NCBI RefSeq assembly: GCF_015832195.1
Contig: NC_052017.1
Span: forward strand, 90,670,429 to 90,734,428
Direction of reading: 5' to 3'
DNA: 64,000 nucleotides
Source of the DNA: Motacilla alba alba
Taxonomy: Eukaryota; Chordata; Aves; Passeriformes; Motacillidae
In this document: piece after piece, positions 44,901 to 56,469 of the stretch
Layout: each line of letters starts with the position of its first letter
Position numbering within the stretch: the stretch's first letter is position 1
Made by a program: the position numbers and the translations under genes
The notes under the pieces: model-generated
What the model was told of the DNA's origin: nothing
Database searches by the model: none
What the model saw: the letters and a program-made list of their open reading frames with translations, nothing else

Positions 44901-47900
44901 AAAAACAAAGTTATCAATATAGATCATGAAATACCCTCATATAAACATTGCCTGCACACCACAGTTGGTTCTTTTAACTAACTGCTGAAACTTGAAAATT
45001 CTTCCTCTGCAATTAAATGAATAAATATAATTTTTTCTTCTACATTACAGACAAGTATTTCATTAGTTATAAAATCACTCTGAAAAACAGAACATCTCTT
45101 TTATCAACAGCTAACAAGTAACTAGTGTGGTGTGTTTTGGCTTAAAGCATGACCTTGGGGATACATGGTCATTTGCACTCTGAATGTTAAACTTCAAGTA
45201 TTGTCTACAATTTTGTAATACTACCCTTATAAATAAATTATCAAACTATCAAAACCCAGAAATCTAAATAACGAGTCATGCATATAACATCTAGCAGTCT
45301 AAAGAGAAGTGTAGAAACTGCAGCTGTATTGCAACTTTCACAGAAAGACTTCAACTTCTGCTGCTAAATCCAGAATTAAAAGGCCTAAAGTTCTAAAACT
45401 GCGAATTCACTACTTCTAACCTACTGATCCTCTTCAAAGGACAGCAGCAAATAGACCTAGTGCTCCACATATCAGCAGACAAACAGGTTTTGCTTTGAAA
45501 ATAATTCAAATAGGCAGTGATCCAACCTACAGTGAGAAACAGATCTATGAGCTGCCATCAATCAGGTGTTTTTTTAAACAGTGCTGCCACCAAGCAACAA
45601 CTGCGTGATATTAATGAGACTTACGATCATCCACATCCAACTTTTCTTCATTTGCTGAGAACTTCTTACTTTCTCCATCATCTTCATTTTTTTTCTTATT
45701 CCAAAAGAAAATACTGCAGTTATGAATATTTTACTTATTTTTCAGGATATACATGAGCAACATTATATTCACAACATTTATGCAGCCTGCACAGAAAGAG
45801 GACAACATGGAAGCCACATAAAGAGTGTAGAAGAGGAATATTAGAAGCCTGCTAAAGTAAGATGACAAAGGTTCCTCAGGCTCCATAGGAGGGGAGAAAA
45901 ATCAAAACAAAACAGACCACAAACAAACAAACCAACCCACACGCACAAATGCCCTACATTTTTCTCAAGAAATAAGCAGAAGGGTTTCATCTGAGAAGTG
46001 AAATGCATTCATTGGTGACTAATTTATTCCACTCATTCTTTTTTATCACAATGTCAATATAATGTTTTTTAATAATACACAGAAGAAAAACCAAGAGAAA
46101 TCTCTCCTTCTGGCCAACTGAAGTCTGTATCACAACAATTAATGATCAGTGACTCAATATCTAGGAAGGCTTAATTAGTCTAACAGGAAATCCATTCCTT
46201 GTGGCTGGGAGGAAACAAAATTCTTGCTTTGCTTGAAACTCTTAATTTCTTCTTTCCTGTCAAACAAATTTAACTAGAGATAGGGAAATCTCTCAGTTAG
46301 TTTAGCTTCAGCATAAACCACACCAACACAACCTCCCATGATCAAAGAGTTTACATGGCATCTTCCCCAGAACTACTGCCTTAATGACCAATTTAATGAG
46401 AAAACTAAACAGAGATTATCAGTCTTTGAGGTAGCCTAGCAATTAGCTATTTTTAAACTAAGTAATTAGTATTTACTAACTTTCTTCAAGCAAGGCTTAG
46501 GATTGGTTGGAACCAGATGACCTTTAAAGTTACCTTCTAACTCAAACCACTCCATGATTCTACTGTATCACCAACTTCTGCTTAATTTTTCTTACTGAGT
46601 CAATTTTGATATAATTCTTTAAAGACCTGTGTAGCCAAGAATAAAGAACTGCTACGAGTTACCAACACTAATGACCTGCCAAAATTCAGTTATTTACCTT
46701 GCACATAAAAACCAGCATAACAATCTGAGAGCTGCATTTTTGAGGGGACAGAAGGGAAGGCACCAAGGGGCTTGACAGACTGTGTTTCCTCATGGAATGC
46801 TATTCCATAAAGTCACTTTCTAGAGCATACTTGGATGCTTATTTATGTAAGAACTTACTGCCAACCCTTACCTGTCTGTGCAAGTGCCCTCCTCAACAGC
46901 AGTACAATAACTGTACAATGCAAACTTACTGCATCCAGGATTGGAATTAAAATAACAATAAAACCAGTTCAGATAGTTATAAATGTCTCAAGATGTCAGA
47001 AGGAAGTCAGTAATGAAGTGAGCTCTTAAATCACTCTGTTAAAACTGAAGATGCAACTGGACATTTTCTTATTAAACAACTCACTGCAATGTCAAACCCT
47101 GTACTATATTGTGTGGTCATGGAAATAGCAAAGACCCCTTAATAAAAAGTTTAGAAGTGTATGTGTCCCTAATAAAATTGACATTCTAACACTAACCCGG
47201 TCAGCCATTGCTATTAAATTGAAAGATATATGATATTCATGGGATGTTTTTTAATAAGCGTTTTCAGTAATGAGCATGTAATACAAGAGAGCTTCAGAGT
47301 AATAGTCTCCCTACCTTTTTCTTCTTGTCTTTAAATTGTTTTATTAAAGTGATCAAATGCTCCACTAGAAACATGAAGTACAGGCCTCCAAGTGCTGTAA
47401 GTCCTTTCCATGTAGAATCCAGGTAAGCATTCTCCTCTGTACTTTGAAAAACAAGATGTTTGTACATAGAGCCTTTTTGGTCAAGCAGAGGCTTTTCGTG
47501 GTGATGGTGATGGTTTCCATGAGACTAAGGGGAGAACAAAAGGGGGAAAGTCATTATATTCAAAAGAACTGTAATGTAAGAAACATAAAAAGTATTCTTC
47601 ACATCATTTTCCTCATGTCTGGAGTCCAGACTTGACAATTTTCACAGGGCAAATGCTCTGCTTACAGACTCAAACAATTAAGAAGGAATCCGTTCATTGG
47701 AAATTTGTTGATAGGAAGAAACACTGCAAGGACTGAGCACAGGCCTGGCATTGGCCCACACACTGAAGCTGCATGGACACTGCTTAATCCAAGTTGTTCA
47801 GCTGCCCTCACACAAACTCCTGACACCATCAAGGAATCCACATTTTAAGCAGTGTCACAGCCAGCACACCAGTTAGTTTCCCATCTAAGAAAACTCACAG

Positions 47901-50900
47901 ATGTAAAACAATTTTTTTTTTTACAAGGAAGTTGGCTTACACAGCAAATGCAAAATTAACTGAAAGGAAAAGAACCACCTGGTGGATTACAGGCAGGACT
48001 GGGAAACCACAGAATCTGCAGTCACTTTTATCACTTTTATCTGAAAGCTGAAACAAGCTACTTTTGAGGGGGGAGGATGTCTGTTTAAGAACCTCAAGAA
48101 AGATAAAAATTTAGCAATCATATTCCCATTTCATTGTCCCTATTACATAACAGCAATTCCAAAATCTATCAAGTAGTATTTTCCCCAGCACTTCAGAAAT
48201 GATGGATGCTGGTAAAAAAAAAAAGAAAAATCACAATGGGAAAGCCATCAACATAAGTGGCTTGTAACAAAAAACAGTTCATTATTCATTTCACATTTAA
48301 AGTGTTCAGTGAGCAATTTCCACTACCTCTAAAGTCTATTAAACTGGGGGGGAAAAAAACAGGGCAGCACTGCAATAAGCCAACAAGAAAATTTATGCAA
48401 CATTCTTGTATTCAAGGAACAATAAAGGGACGTGGCAGCACATATGACTAAGAACAGGAAACAGAGAGTGGGATAATGCCATGAAGCTCTTGAACTTTAA
48501 AGTCTGTGAAAACTTTAAAGGCTGTGAAATGAATAATACAGATATTCCAAGTAGAAAACCTTTCTATCACAAATCCTGCATAATAGGGTTGAGAAATGAC
48601 TCATCAAATGGGTACGAACTAATAGGGCACTAATACATACTGCTGTCAAGTTCTCTGCTTTGACATAATGAATGAAACAGTAATTAATACTTACATGTGG
48701 AAGGAGGTGTAAGAAGGCATCTCCACTCAAGGTCCCCACAGCCAATGCCACAAGAAAACTCAGAAGAAATTTGAAAAATACTCGATTCATCAGTGGTACC
48801 AATATAACACCCAGCAAGGAAAGAAAGCTGATGACGGAGATGGATATAAAGCCACCAATCCAAGCTGGCAAAAAAAAAAAAAAAAAAAGGCAACAACAAT
48901 AAGTAACAGCTGATTACATGATTTTGTTTGCTTAACATTTCTGTTATCAAACACACCTGATCATTCAATTAATCAGATGTTAACAAAAGGTATGCCACAA
49001 AGATTTCTCTCTAATCTTGGTGAAGTGCCAACAGAAAACCACACTTCTCACAACTGTAGGTTGTAAGAAGGAAAGAAATAGGTTTCTTTGATTTATAACC
49101 AACATAAACATTTTTCCATTAAGCTTTGATGTTACAAAAAAAAAAACAAACAAAAATGCAGCCTACCTATTTGCAGAGAAAAACTTTTTGGAGGAGTTTC
49201 AGCTTTTTCACTAGTAGCATGGACTATGCAGTACTTGCCATCGATCTGGTTAATAAGAGCTGGACAGAGATAACTAAATTCTGTAGCAGTCAACAATACT
49301 TGAGTGCCTATTCCATGCGACTGCATCAGTTTGGATGCATTGGAGCACTGTGGAAAGAGACAAGTTAAAGATTAACCAGAAGCAAAATACCACTATCCAT
49401 CTTAAAAGGACTGTGCATCCCACCTTAATTGAAATGCAGTGGCACCACATGAAAACAGCTATATCAACACAACTCAAAAACTGGTAATAAACCCATTTAG
49501 TAAAAAATGTACTTCCACCCAAACCCTGCCCCAGAAAGCTGGTTTGGGAGTCTGGGTAGATGACATGTAATTATTACTCATTCTCAGCACAAATGGGTCA
49601 GATGCTTTGATGTACAAACAGAAAAAGCCTAACACTTTTCAGTCAGTTTTAAAGGCCACATAAGGAAGCATTAACAAGGTCAAACAGCTTTTTTATAGCA
49701 GTGACTGCTGTGGAACGTCTTGTGCAGAGCATGTTGTACATACACTCCCTCGAGCTTCCCACTGTACAACCTACACACAGTCTCGGTGGGTTTAAAGAAC
49801 AGCAGTACTTCTGCTTCGACAGTGCAGAACACAGCAACAACTTGTGAATTCAGCACCCACCATCACATGCCACACAACACCCACTCAGAGTTACCTGGTA
49901 TGGCTGCAAACATTAAGATCCTACTGCTTTTCAAAGCCTTTAATGGAAAAGGATCTAACTGTTTAATAAAAATGTTTTATTTCATCGTGTAGTTCTACAA
50001 CACAACTATACTCTTCACCAGTGCTAATTTTATACTATTTTAAAGTAACACAATCTTTTGCCACAATCTTTTTCAGAGCTGTTTACGTACAGCTGTTAGA
50101 TGGGGAGGGAAGGTGTTAGAGGAGGATGGTTCTACACTATTACACTGTGAGATAGCTTTGATAAGAATCAGTACCTTAACTGGATTTTTTTACTTTCACT
50201 CCATTAACGGGAAAACAAGACAGACTCCTGAGCTAAGGCAGAACTGCAAACTTGAAAGTGTAGATGTTTTTCAGTTTTAGGAACAGTTAAATATATAAAT
50301 CATAAATGCATTAAACCAAGTGTACATTTATACTTGATTTTCCTCTGAGCTTGTGAACACAACACCATATTCCCTCAAAATGTCAAGTTCCAAGGAAATT
50401 CATTTGCATGTGTTTGGCTATGGGTATTGCTACACCACAAAACGTACACCCAGGTAAACAACAAGCACCTGAAAAATAAGCCATGACAACATTCCTGGTG
50501 GATCTGGATTCCTGAGAACACAACAGAACCGGCCTCACCTCTTGAGTGCTTTGTTTTTTCAGTTTAGAATAGAGGTAGCTCCCTCTCTCCAACTCCTTCG
50601 GAGAAGCACGAGATTCGTTTGCCTTTGTGGCACCCAGCCAGGTGGCGTTGCGGCCCCCTGTGACATTAGCAGCACCAGCACCCACACGAACAGCTGTCTT
50701 GGCCTCTCCAGGCTGCACGTTCTGGAGCTCAGCGTGGCCGCCTGTGGCAGCGGTGACGACAGACGCCGTGATCCCGTGGACCGCGTTCTTGCTGCGCACA
50801 AAGCCCTGCTGCCGTTCCGCACCCTCGCCTTTGTGAGGCTCCTTCGCGTGGCTGCTCCTGTGGTCTTTGCTAGCATCAGACTCGTGGTTCGGACAAGCAG

Positions 50901-51306
50901 TCTTCTCAGAGCCTTTACTCAATGAAACATGATTATGGTGAGAGCGATGGTCGTGGTCGTGATGGTCATGATTGTGGTCATGATTGTGGTCGTGATCATG
51001 GTCATGATCGTGGTCATGATCATGGCTTATTTTAATCCTTTTCATTTTATCTATTCCTATGTTCTGTAGCAGTTTTCTAAACCCATCAATTGACAGAGAG
51101 TTGTTTTCTCCATAACGATTAAAAAGTTCTTGAAGGTGCAACTTCTGTATCAGTCCTGCCAAGTCAGTATTAACACCCATTGTCTTTTCTGGAAAAGCTC
51201 TCTCTGATGTATGCACAACAGTAGCTGTCTCCACTCCATGGTGATAACTTTCACAGAGCAGTATGGAAAACGATACAAGGAAAATAACTGATACCGTACT
51301 CTCCAT
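35772..51306 (-). CDS. SLC39A6: zinc transporter ZIP6 (LIV-1)
   Basis: Plasma-membrane zinc importer of the LIV-1 ZIP subfamily, 733 aa (human about 755). Coding exons in order: 51306-50539, 49347-49167, 48864-48695, 47524-47315, 45694-45625, 44364-43987, 38688-38608, 36221-36031, 35924-35772. Layout: signal peptide (residues about 1-20, [20 protein letters not shown]); ectodomain with [12 protein letters not shown] and [12 protein letters not shown] (the ZIP6 signature) and a His-Asp repeat near residues 95-125; cysteine-flanked CSNASKL...[11 protein letters not shown] block (257-286); TM1-TM3; His-rich cytosolic loop [21 protein letters not shown]4 with [12 protein letters not shown]5 with HELPHELGD at 613-621, the LIV-1 metal-site motif; TM6-TM8; end HKIVFSINL. 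It matches ZIP6 much better than ZIP10. The ATG was chosen as the one starting a signal peptide just after a non-coding 5' exon. Confidence 0.96.
36031..36221 (-). CDS. SLC39A6: SLC39A6 exon 9 (TM6-TM7)
   Basis: 191 nt, completes Gly, then [20 protein letters not shown] to [14 protein letters not shown]. Acceptor TTTTACAG, donor ATG|GTAAGT. Confidence 0.96.
36487..36960 (-). mobile_element. CR1 LINE 3' fragment in SLC39A6 intron
   Basis: Same CR1 type as 238-780 (TCCTGGCCCTGCAGAGGACA, CTTGGTGCTATGACCACTTC, CCTCCAGGCTGAACAGACC) and less diverged. Sense relative to SLC39A6, in the intron between exons 8 and 9. Confidence 0.9.
38608..38688 (-). CDS. SLC39A6: SLC39A6 exon 8 (TM5, HELPHEL)
   Basis: 81 nt, [20 protein letters not shown] then ELPHEL plus one base of Gly. 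The LIV-1 motif HELPHELGD is split by the following intron. Acceptor CTTCATAG, donor CTAG|GTAAGA. Confidence 0.96.
40846..40886 (+). repeat. Short tandem repeat TAAACTAAG
   Basis: About four imperfect copies of GTAAACTAA(G) in a row inside the degenerate CR1 region. Confidence 0.7.
41663..41743 (-). repeat. Partial SLC39A6 exon 7 duplication / candidate pseudo-exon
   Basis: Bases 41687-41731 are identical to 44331-44375 (45 bp: exon 7 acceptor plus the first 34 exon bases). They overlap, via AAAA, a 16-bp copy (41728-41743) of 43861-43876. On the minus strand the copied acceptor (exon from 41720) is followed by a donor CTG|GTGAGC ending at 41663, giving a 58-nt potential exon that would shift the frame. 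Whether it is spliced is unknown. Confidence 0.75.
43987..44364 (-). CDS. SLC39A6: SLC39A6 exon 7 (His-rich loop and TM4)
   Basis: 378 nt, completes Arg, then [30 protein letters not shown], the poly-His [20 protein letters not shown] and [12 protein letters not shown]. Acceptor TTTTTGTAACAG, donor ATTG|GTAAGT. The acceptor edge is duplicated at 41687-41731. Confidence 0.96.
45625..45694 (-). CDS. SLC39A6: SLC39A6 exon 6 (short acidic/lysine exon)
   Basis: 70 nt, [20 protein letters not shown] to VDD plus one base of Arg. It begins with an A8 run immediately after an AATAAG acceptor. The only in-frame alternative AG upstream (CTGCAG) leads to a stop. It is shorter than the human segment by about 12 residues. 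Confidence 0.82.
46495..46566 (+). mobile_element. CR1 3' tail
   Basis: GGCTTAGGATTGGTTGGAAC through AACTCAAACCACTCCATGAT and TCTACTGTA is a CR1 3' terminus. Only about 70 bp remains. Confidence 0.75.
47315..47524 (-). CDS. SLC39A6: SLC39A6 exon 5 (His loop and TM3)
   Basis: 70 codons, phase 0/0, [20 protein letters not shown] to [20 protein letters not shown] and ending KQFKDKKKK. Acceptor CCCCTTAG, donor AAG|GTAGGG. Confidence 0.95.
48695..48864 (-). CDS. SLC39A6: SLC39A6 exon 4 (TM1-TM2)
   Basis: 170 nt, [20 protein letters not shown] then [20 protein letters not shown] to [10 protein letters not shown]. Nearly identical to human. A 20-base poly-T (minus strand) polypyrimidine tract precedes TGCCAG. 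Confidence 0.96.
49167..49347 (-). CDS. SLC39A6: SLC39A6 exon 3
   Basis: 181 nt, [20 protein letters not shown] to PPKSFSLQI plus one base of Ala. It carries the conserved ectodomain cysteines, including CPALINQID. Acceptor CTTTCCACAG, donor ATAG|GTAGGC. Confidence 0.95.
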
Positions 51307-51334
51307 TGCAGTTCTTTCCAGCAGTGAAAATAAT
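50539..51334 (-). CDS. SLC39A6: SLC39A6 exon 2 (first coding exon)
   Basis: Exon from acceptor TTCTTCTAG, with 28 nt of 5' UTR, ATG at 51306-51304 and 256 codons. Donor GAG|GTGAGG at the end of STQE. It encodes the signal peptide, the EF-like [12 protein letters not shown] region, the His-Asp repeat and a poorly conserved Ala/Thr-rich ectodomain. The upstream in-frame ATG at 51375 lies before the acceptor and is not used. Confidence 0.93.
50940..51026 (-). repeat. SLC39A6: Coding hexamer repeat encoding poly(His-Asp)
   Basis: Degenerate GATCAT/GACCAC-type hexamers read on the minus strand as [26 protein letters not shown]. Extracellular histidine repeats are a LIV-1 family feature thought to bind zinc. 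Confidence 0.9.
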
Positions 51335-52089
51335 CTAGAAGAAGAGGAAAATTTAAATTGCTTGCACAAAACCAATCACATTATCCTCTGTAACACACAA
51401 TCATAATTTGATTAAACAAAAAAAAACCACCACAACAAACGAAACCAAATCATGCTCGAAGTACCAATGCAGCAAGAGACATTTAAATTTCTTACACATT
51501 CAGCACTTCTCCCAGATGTGTTGCCTCGGGCAACAGAAGAAGCTGAATACCACAGTGAGGTCACTGGCCATGAACACCTCCCCAGGTGCCAGCTTGCCTT
51601 TGTTTAGCTCTGCCTGAGTCACTGCTAACATGAGAGCCCTCAAGGGTGCACCACCTAAGTTCTAGGCTAGGGCTTTCTCCTGCTTAAAAGAAGCCCTGCA
51701 ATTTCTGTCTGCGCAATGGATAAGTCATATAAATTACACGTTCCTGCTTAAAAACTGAAATTCCCAACCCTTCATCACTGGATTTCCCAGAGGTTTTGGC
51801 AAACCAGTAGAGAGAGTGTTTCCAACACTCTACAAAAATGTGGCTTTTTATGCTGTCACGTTCTGCCTTTGTTTTAGCATTGGCGTCGCACGGCTCCTTT
51901 CACTAGGCAGGCAGGCCCTTGCCGGGGACCAGATGCCCACAAGTGTGAGAGTTTGTGTGTTTCATTCCACAAATACTCCAGCAGGGCTGCGAATTAATTG
52001 CTATGGTGTGCAGGGCTATGCTGCCTCAGCCCTTTTCCAGGGCGATGAGGAGAACCTCTGTTTCCAAAAATATTAGTCAGCCTGGAAAA

Positions 52090-52440
52090 CCCCATACCAC
52101 CGCTGGAAAGAGATGAGGGGACCTCGCCATCGTCCATAAGTAATTGAAAGAGGAGTGCCAAGAGGATGGATCCCGGCTCTTCCCCGTGGTGCCCAGCAAC
52201 GGGACAAGAGGCAACGCGCAGAAACTGATGCACGGGGAGAGGCCCCGGAATATGAGGGAGAACTTTACTGTGCGGGTGACCGAGCACTGGAACAGTCCAG
52301 AGAGGGTGTGCGGAGCCTCTCTCACTGGAGATATTCAAGAACCGTCTGGACGCAATCCTGCGCCACGTGCTTTGGGATGACCCTCCCGGAACAGCGCGGC
52401 TGGACCAGACGCCCCACCGTGGTCCCTCCCAACCTGTCCC
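52090..52440 (+). mobile_element. CR1 3' fragment in SLC39A6 intron 1
   Basis: Contains GTGACCGAGCACTGGAACAG, GGAGATATTCAAGAACCGTC and CGTGCTTTGGGATGACCCT, the usual CR1 3' landmarks. It ends in CCCTCCCAACCTGTCCC within the CpG island about 170 bp from the exon 1 donor. Antisense to SLC39A6 and unusually GC-rich for a CR1. Confidence 0.85.
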
Positions 52441-52850
52441 ACCCGGCGGCTCCGTGACCCGCAGGAGCCGCTCAGCGCCCACGGCCCCGCTGCGACCCCG
52501 GCCCGGCCGCCCGCGCTGCCCTGAGCCCGGGCGCGGCACACACGGCACCACCAGAGGCCGCCGCAGGAAGAGGGGTGAGGAGGGGGAGGAAAAGAAGCCC
52601 GAGGTTACCTCTCCCGCCGCCGGGCCGGGCTGAGCCGCACCACCGCCGCTGCCCGCCCGCGCCGCGCCGCTTCCCTTCCCTTTCCTGTTCCGGGTACGGC
52701 GGCTCCGGGGAGGCGGGGCCGCCTCACGTGGGGCCCGAGCGGCCGCGGCCTCGACGGAGCCCGGAGCGCCCCCGGAGCCTGCCGGGGGGTCCCCGCCGCT
52801 CCTGTCCGCGGCCAGGGCCCGGGCAAAGGCAGCAGCGAGGAGGAGGTGGC
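52340..52850. promoter_or_regulatory. CpG island at the SLC39A6 promoter
   Basis: Very high CG density with GC boxes such as GGGGCGGGGCC-like runs near 52710-52725. In human this promoter is bidirectional with ELP2; no ELP2 first exon can be read on the plus strand here. Confidence 0.75.
52609..52760 (-). other. SLC39A6: SLC39A6 non-coding exon 1 (5' UTR)
   Basis: A good minus-strand donor, GAGAG|GTAACC, occurs at 52609/52608 inside the CpG island. Exon 2 begins at 51334 with a proper acceptor and only 28 nt of leader, so an upstream non-coding exon is required. The 5' end (TSS) is approximate. Confidence 0.55.
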
Positions 52851-55800
52851 CCGGGAGGAAGGCTGGACACCGAGAGGCTCCCTGTTTCAGAAAACACTGA
52901 CGTTTGGATTTAGGGTTTGCGCGAGAGGTGTGAATAATCCCCAAAGAGTTGAAAGGATGAGAGTCAGAAGTCTTTTCCTCCCAGAAAACGCCAGTCATTC
53001 AGGGCTGGCAGCGTTGGTTTGGATAATGGCGCTGGGTGTGGTAGCATTCCTTGGGGGCCTGGAAGGGGTTTTGTGCAAGGACTCCCGGTGCTGAACAGAG
53101 TGCGTGTGTGGACAAGCCAGGGCCGGAATTGGGCTGGCAGGTTGTGAGCAAAGGGTGCGGGTAAATGGCGAGGGATGTCGGGTTTCCACGGCATCCACAG
53201 GGCCCTTGCGGTGAGCGCTGTTTGGTCAAACCTGTCATTATAATTAATGATCCGGCAGAAGAATCACTCTGTGCACGAGTGGACAAAGAGACAGTAAGAA
53301 AGGACTGAGATCACCATGGAGAAAGGCTTGAAGCTTGCTAAAAGCATGTTGCTTTCTACTGAAAAAACATACTGTATTTTTCAAGTGTTGCTTTGCTGTA
53401 CCGCTTCACTGGTCATGAGCCCTTCACCACCCTGAGTCCCAGGCACAGGCTCTCTTACACTTTCTGTTTCTTTCTCCAACATATCCAGAGTTTTTCTCTC
53501 TATAACCACATGATTAATATTGCTGGTAAAGTGGGTGCAGTTGTGCTTACCCATGTCCAGTGCCTCTGAATTTGGCCTCTCTTGTCTGATCAGCTGCCAA
53601 GGTTTTTCAGCTCGCTAGAGTGTGAAGGCAGCCCTGAATCCTGCCCTAGTATCTGGCTTTGCTGATGACTTCTGAATGTTGTGACAGTGACTTAAACTTA
53701 ACATCCAAACCATTCTCAGCCATTTTTCTCCTGCTGCCTGCGCTCCTGACAGTGCCACCTTGCTCACCAGTCAGGAGGTGACAGATGTCTCTTCTTTATG
53801 TCTAATACCTCCCACTCACTGACTGAATTAAACCTCTTTGTTCATGAGTTCAGCTGACTGAAGGACAGAAGGGAAGTATGCATTGTGAACAACTTCAGAA
53901 ATGGAGAGCAACACATCAGAAGGTTATGGATTTGTTCCATGCACTCGTTTTTGAAGTATTGAAAAAAAATTCTGTGACATTCAATCCTACTCTTTTTTTT
54001 TTGTCCCCTGAAGGAAGAGGGAGAGGCCATAAATGCAGCAGTGGGTAGGGTTGGTGTGTTTAGATTTTTTTTTTGTTTAATGCTAATTCATTTTGCATGA
54101 ATTCTATTTACCCGATGCCTTTCTATTATTTCAGTTACACAACATTTATGCCTAAGATGCTAATGTTAGACATTTGCTTGTGGATTGTTTTTTCTTTTGT
54201 TTAATCATTTGAAATTACAGCTGCTAGATGATGCAGCCTCCTTTTCTAGACTCCTGAATGCATCGACTGTCTCTGTTTCAATGTGTCAAATCTGGAGTTT
54301 CCCCTCACATCTTTTCAAGGTCATTTATAAACCTAAGTATCTGAGCTTAGAACTGGTCTTCAGTCGTCTTTATATTTTTTTTTAATTAGAGTAGTTAACG
54401 CACATTAACTAGGCAAAAAAAGATTCCATTACAGTAAAAACAATCCACCTAAAACACTTATTTGCAGTAAAACTTGAGGTCAATTTTACCTGAACTGATC
54501 TCAGTATGTTTATCTTATAGTAAAATTAAATTTAATAATTTAAAAATTTAATAATTTTTTCCCATTCTGTTATTTACTATTTTAGTCTGAATACATATCC
54601 AGCCATGGGCTCTGGAGTAGTTACATAGTGATTACATAAAACAAAGGTCTTGGTGACCCTTGTTGATGGCTTAATGCATGTATAAAAATCTCTCAGCCCA
54701 TGGACAAGTGGGAAGCATTCATTAGAGAGTTGGTGGAGAGCAAACCAGAAAGCAGCTTGATTGCTGTCTTACTCCATCATGGAACTGCATCTTAACTATA
54801 GCCTGTCGCTCTAGACCTGTGTTACAAAAAGGCTATGTTTGGAATTGAAATTATCATCCTGATTGGGTTTTTGGGGGTTTTGTTTGTTTGCTTTTTTTCA
54901 GGAGGTGACAGCCTTTTCAGCATGGAAAATGGATGAGGAAGAAGAGGATGGAAGTAGAAAAGCTTGTGAAATAATGCCACACGTTTAACTGACATGACTG
55001 GTGTTGCCCAGAAATGTCTTGATTGTGTGCTGAGTGTGTGCCAGTGCAAATGCCTCAAGACTTACCAGTTAGGAACCATTAAGGAACTGGCTGTTGGTGC
55101 AGTTCCAGTCTCTTAGCAAGGCTTTATCACTGCTGTCTTGTGTGAGCTCAACATTATGCACTTAACATAGGTGATGATAGTGAAGTGGGCCTGAGCATGA
55201 TGCTGAGAACCACCCTTAAGTGGTCCTTCTAAGCTTCTACCCCTAAGAGTTTCTTGAGATTTGGAAAGTTTTTTATTTCCTTGCCTTTTAACTTTTTATG
55301 GAGAACGGCTATGTGATTAGAGATATTAAATGTTTTATAAAATAAATGAAAACTCTGAAAGTTAAAAAATTTGGTTTTAATTTAAACTGCAAAGTTGTTA
55401 GCATAAAATTTATGGACAGCTGAAAACCTCACACAAAACTCCCATCTCTTTCTTTAAAATCTCCAGTAATCCTTTTATTCTATTAACAACACTTCACAAT
55501 TGTAAAGAAATCCCTGAATCAGGAATTCCTTGTTAGTGTTCCAATAGGTTCCTCTTTTCAACAACTAGCTGGCAATTGCATATTTGATGTTATTGTATTC
55601 TAAGTCCTAAAGGTACATTTTAATGTAGCAATGTCCTTTGTTTGTTTGCATGTGCGTTCTATGGCGGTTTTCAAAATCCTTAGAATTCTGTTTGGAAAAA
55701 ACAAAATTGGTATTGCTGGTCATGTCTCCCAAATGGCTACAGATTTTCTGCAACGTATAAGCTGAGCTTTGGAGGGGAGTTTTGGTTTCTTTTGGTTTTT

Positions 55801-56469
55801 GGTGTTCTGTTGTTTTTTGTTTGGTTTTTTTTTTTTAATTAGCAGAAATATATAACTGTAATTTCTTAATTAAAAAAAACATACATTAATATATGTCAGT
55901 AAAGAAATCCTTATGTGAGAATCTTCACAATCTTCTCCTGTGCTCCTTTCTTTCTTTAGTGGCTCATTCTCATGTCAACAAATTCTTCTCTGAAGACCTC
56001 TCTGAAACAGAGAGGTTTTAGCTGAAGAAATAATTATCTGGAAGCTTCACAGCAAGAGCATTGGATCCTTTTGTGTTGTGCTTAGCTGCACAGATGTCTG
56101 GGGAAGCACTGACTGCCAGGGTGGGGCTCTGACTTGTATCCTACATTTTCTTACAAATCATGACTATAGACACAACTGCTTGCAAATAATTTCTGAAGAA
56201 TAAGCCCTAAAATTATGGAAATAGTAAAGAATAGAAATAAAATATTAAAGTTAGGCTGTTTCTCCCTGCAGAGGATCTTTTGCCTTTAGCCTGATCTGGC
56301 AGTTATTGAAGTCTGTGGAAAAACTCCCTAGGGATTTGAACATAAGATCACAGATACTTATAAACCAAAAACTTTGTAGTTTGGGTCTGCTGCTTTTGTG
56401 TTCTTCAATGCTTATGATGCATGTAGAATATCACTATTGAAAATAATTTGTAAACTGTTAAGATGTGCT

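Noticed and set aside
51307..51375. Upstream in-frame ATG for SLC39A6
   Set aside because: It lies before the TTCTTCTAG acceptor at 51335, so it is intronic; the ATG at 51306 starts a good signal peptide.
35998..51375. SLC39A10 (ZIP10) as the identity of the zinc transporter
   Set aside because: [22 protein letters not shown]1-TM2 ([17 protein letters not shown]) and the [15 protein letters not shown] loop match ZIP6, not ZIP10.
51994..52998. 334-aa minus-strand open frame
   Set aside because: It runs through a CR1 fragment and a CpG island, with low-complexity Ala/Arg/Gly/Pro translation and no domain; long frames are expected in GC-rich DNA.
52846..53094. Possible ELP2 first exon on the plus strand
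   Set aside because: The translation contains no ELP2-like start or WD-repeat sequence, and no suitable downstream exon was found up to 64 kb.
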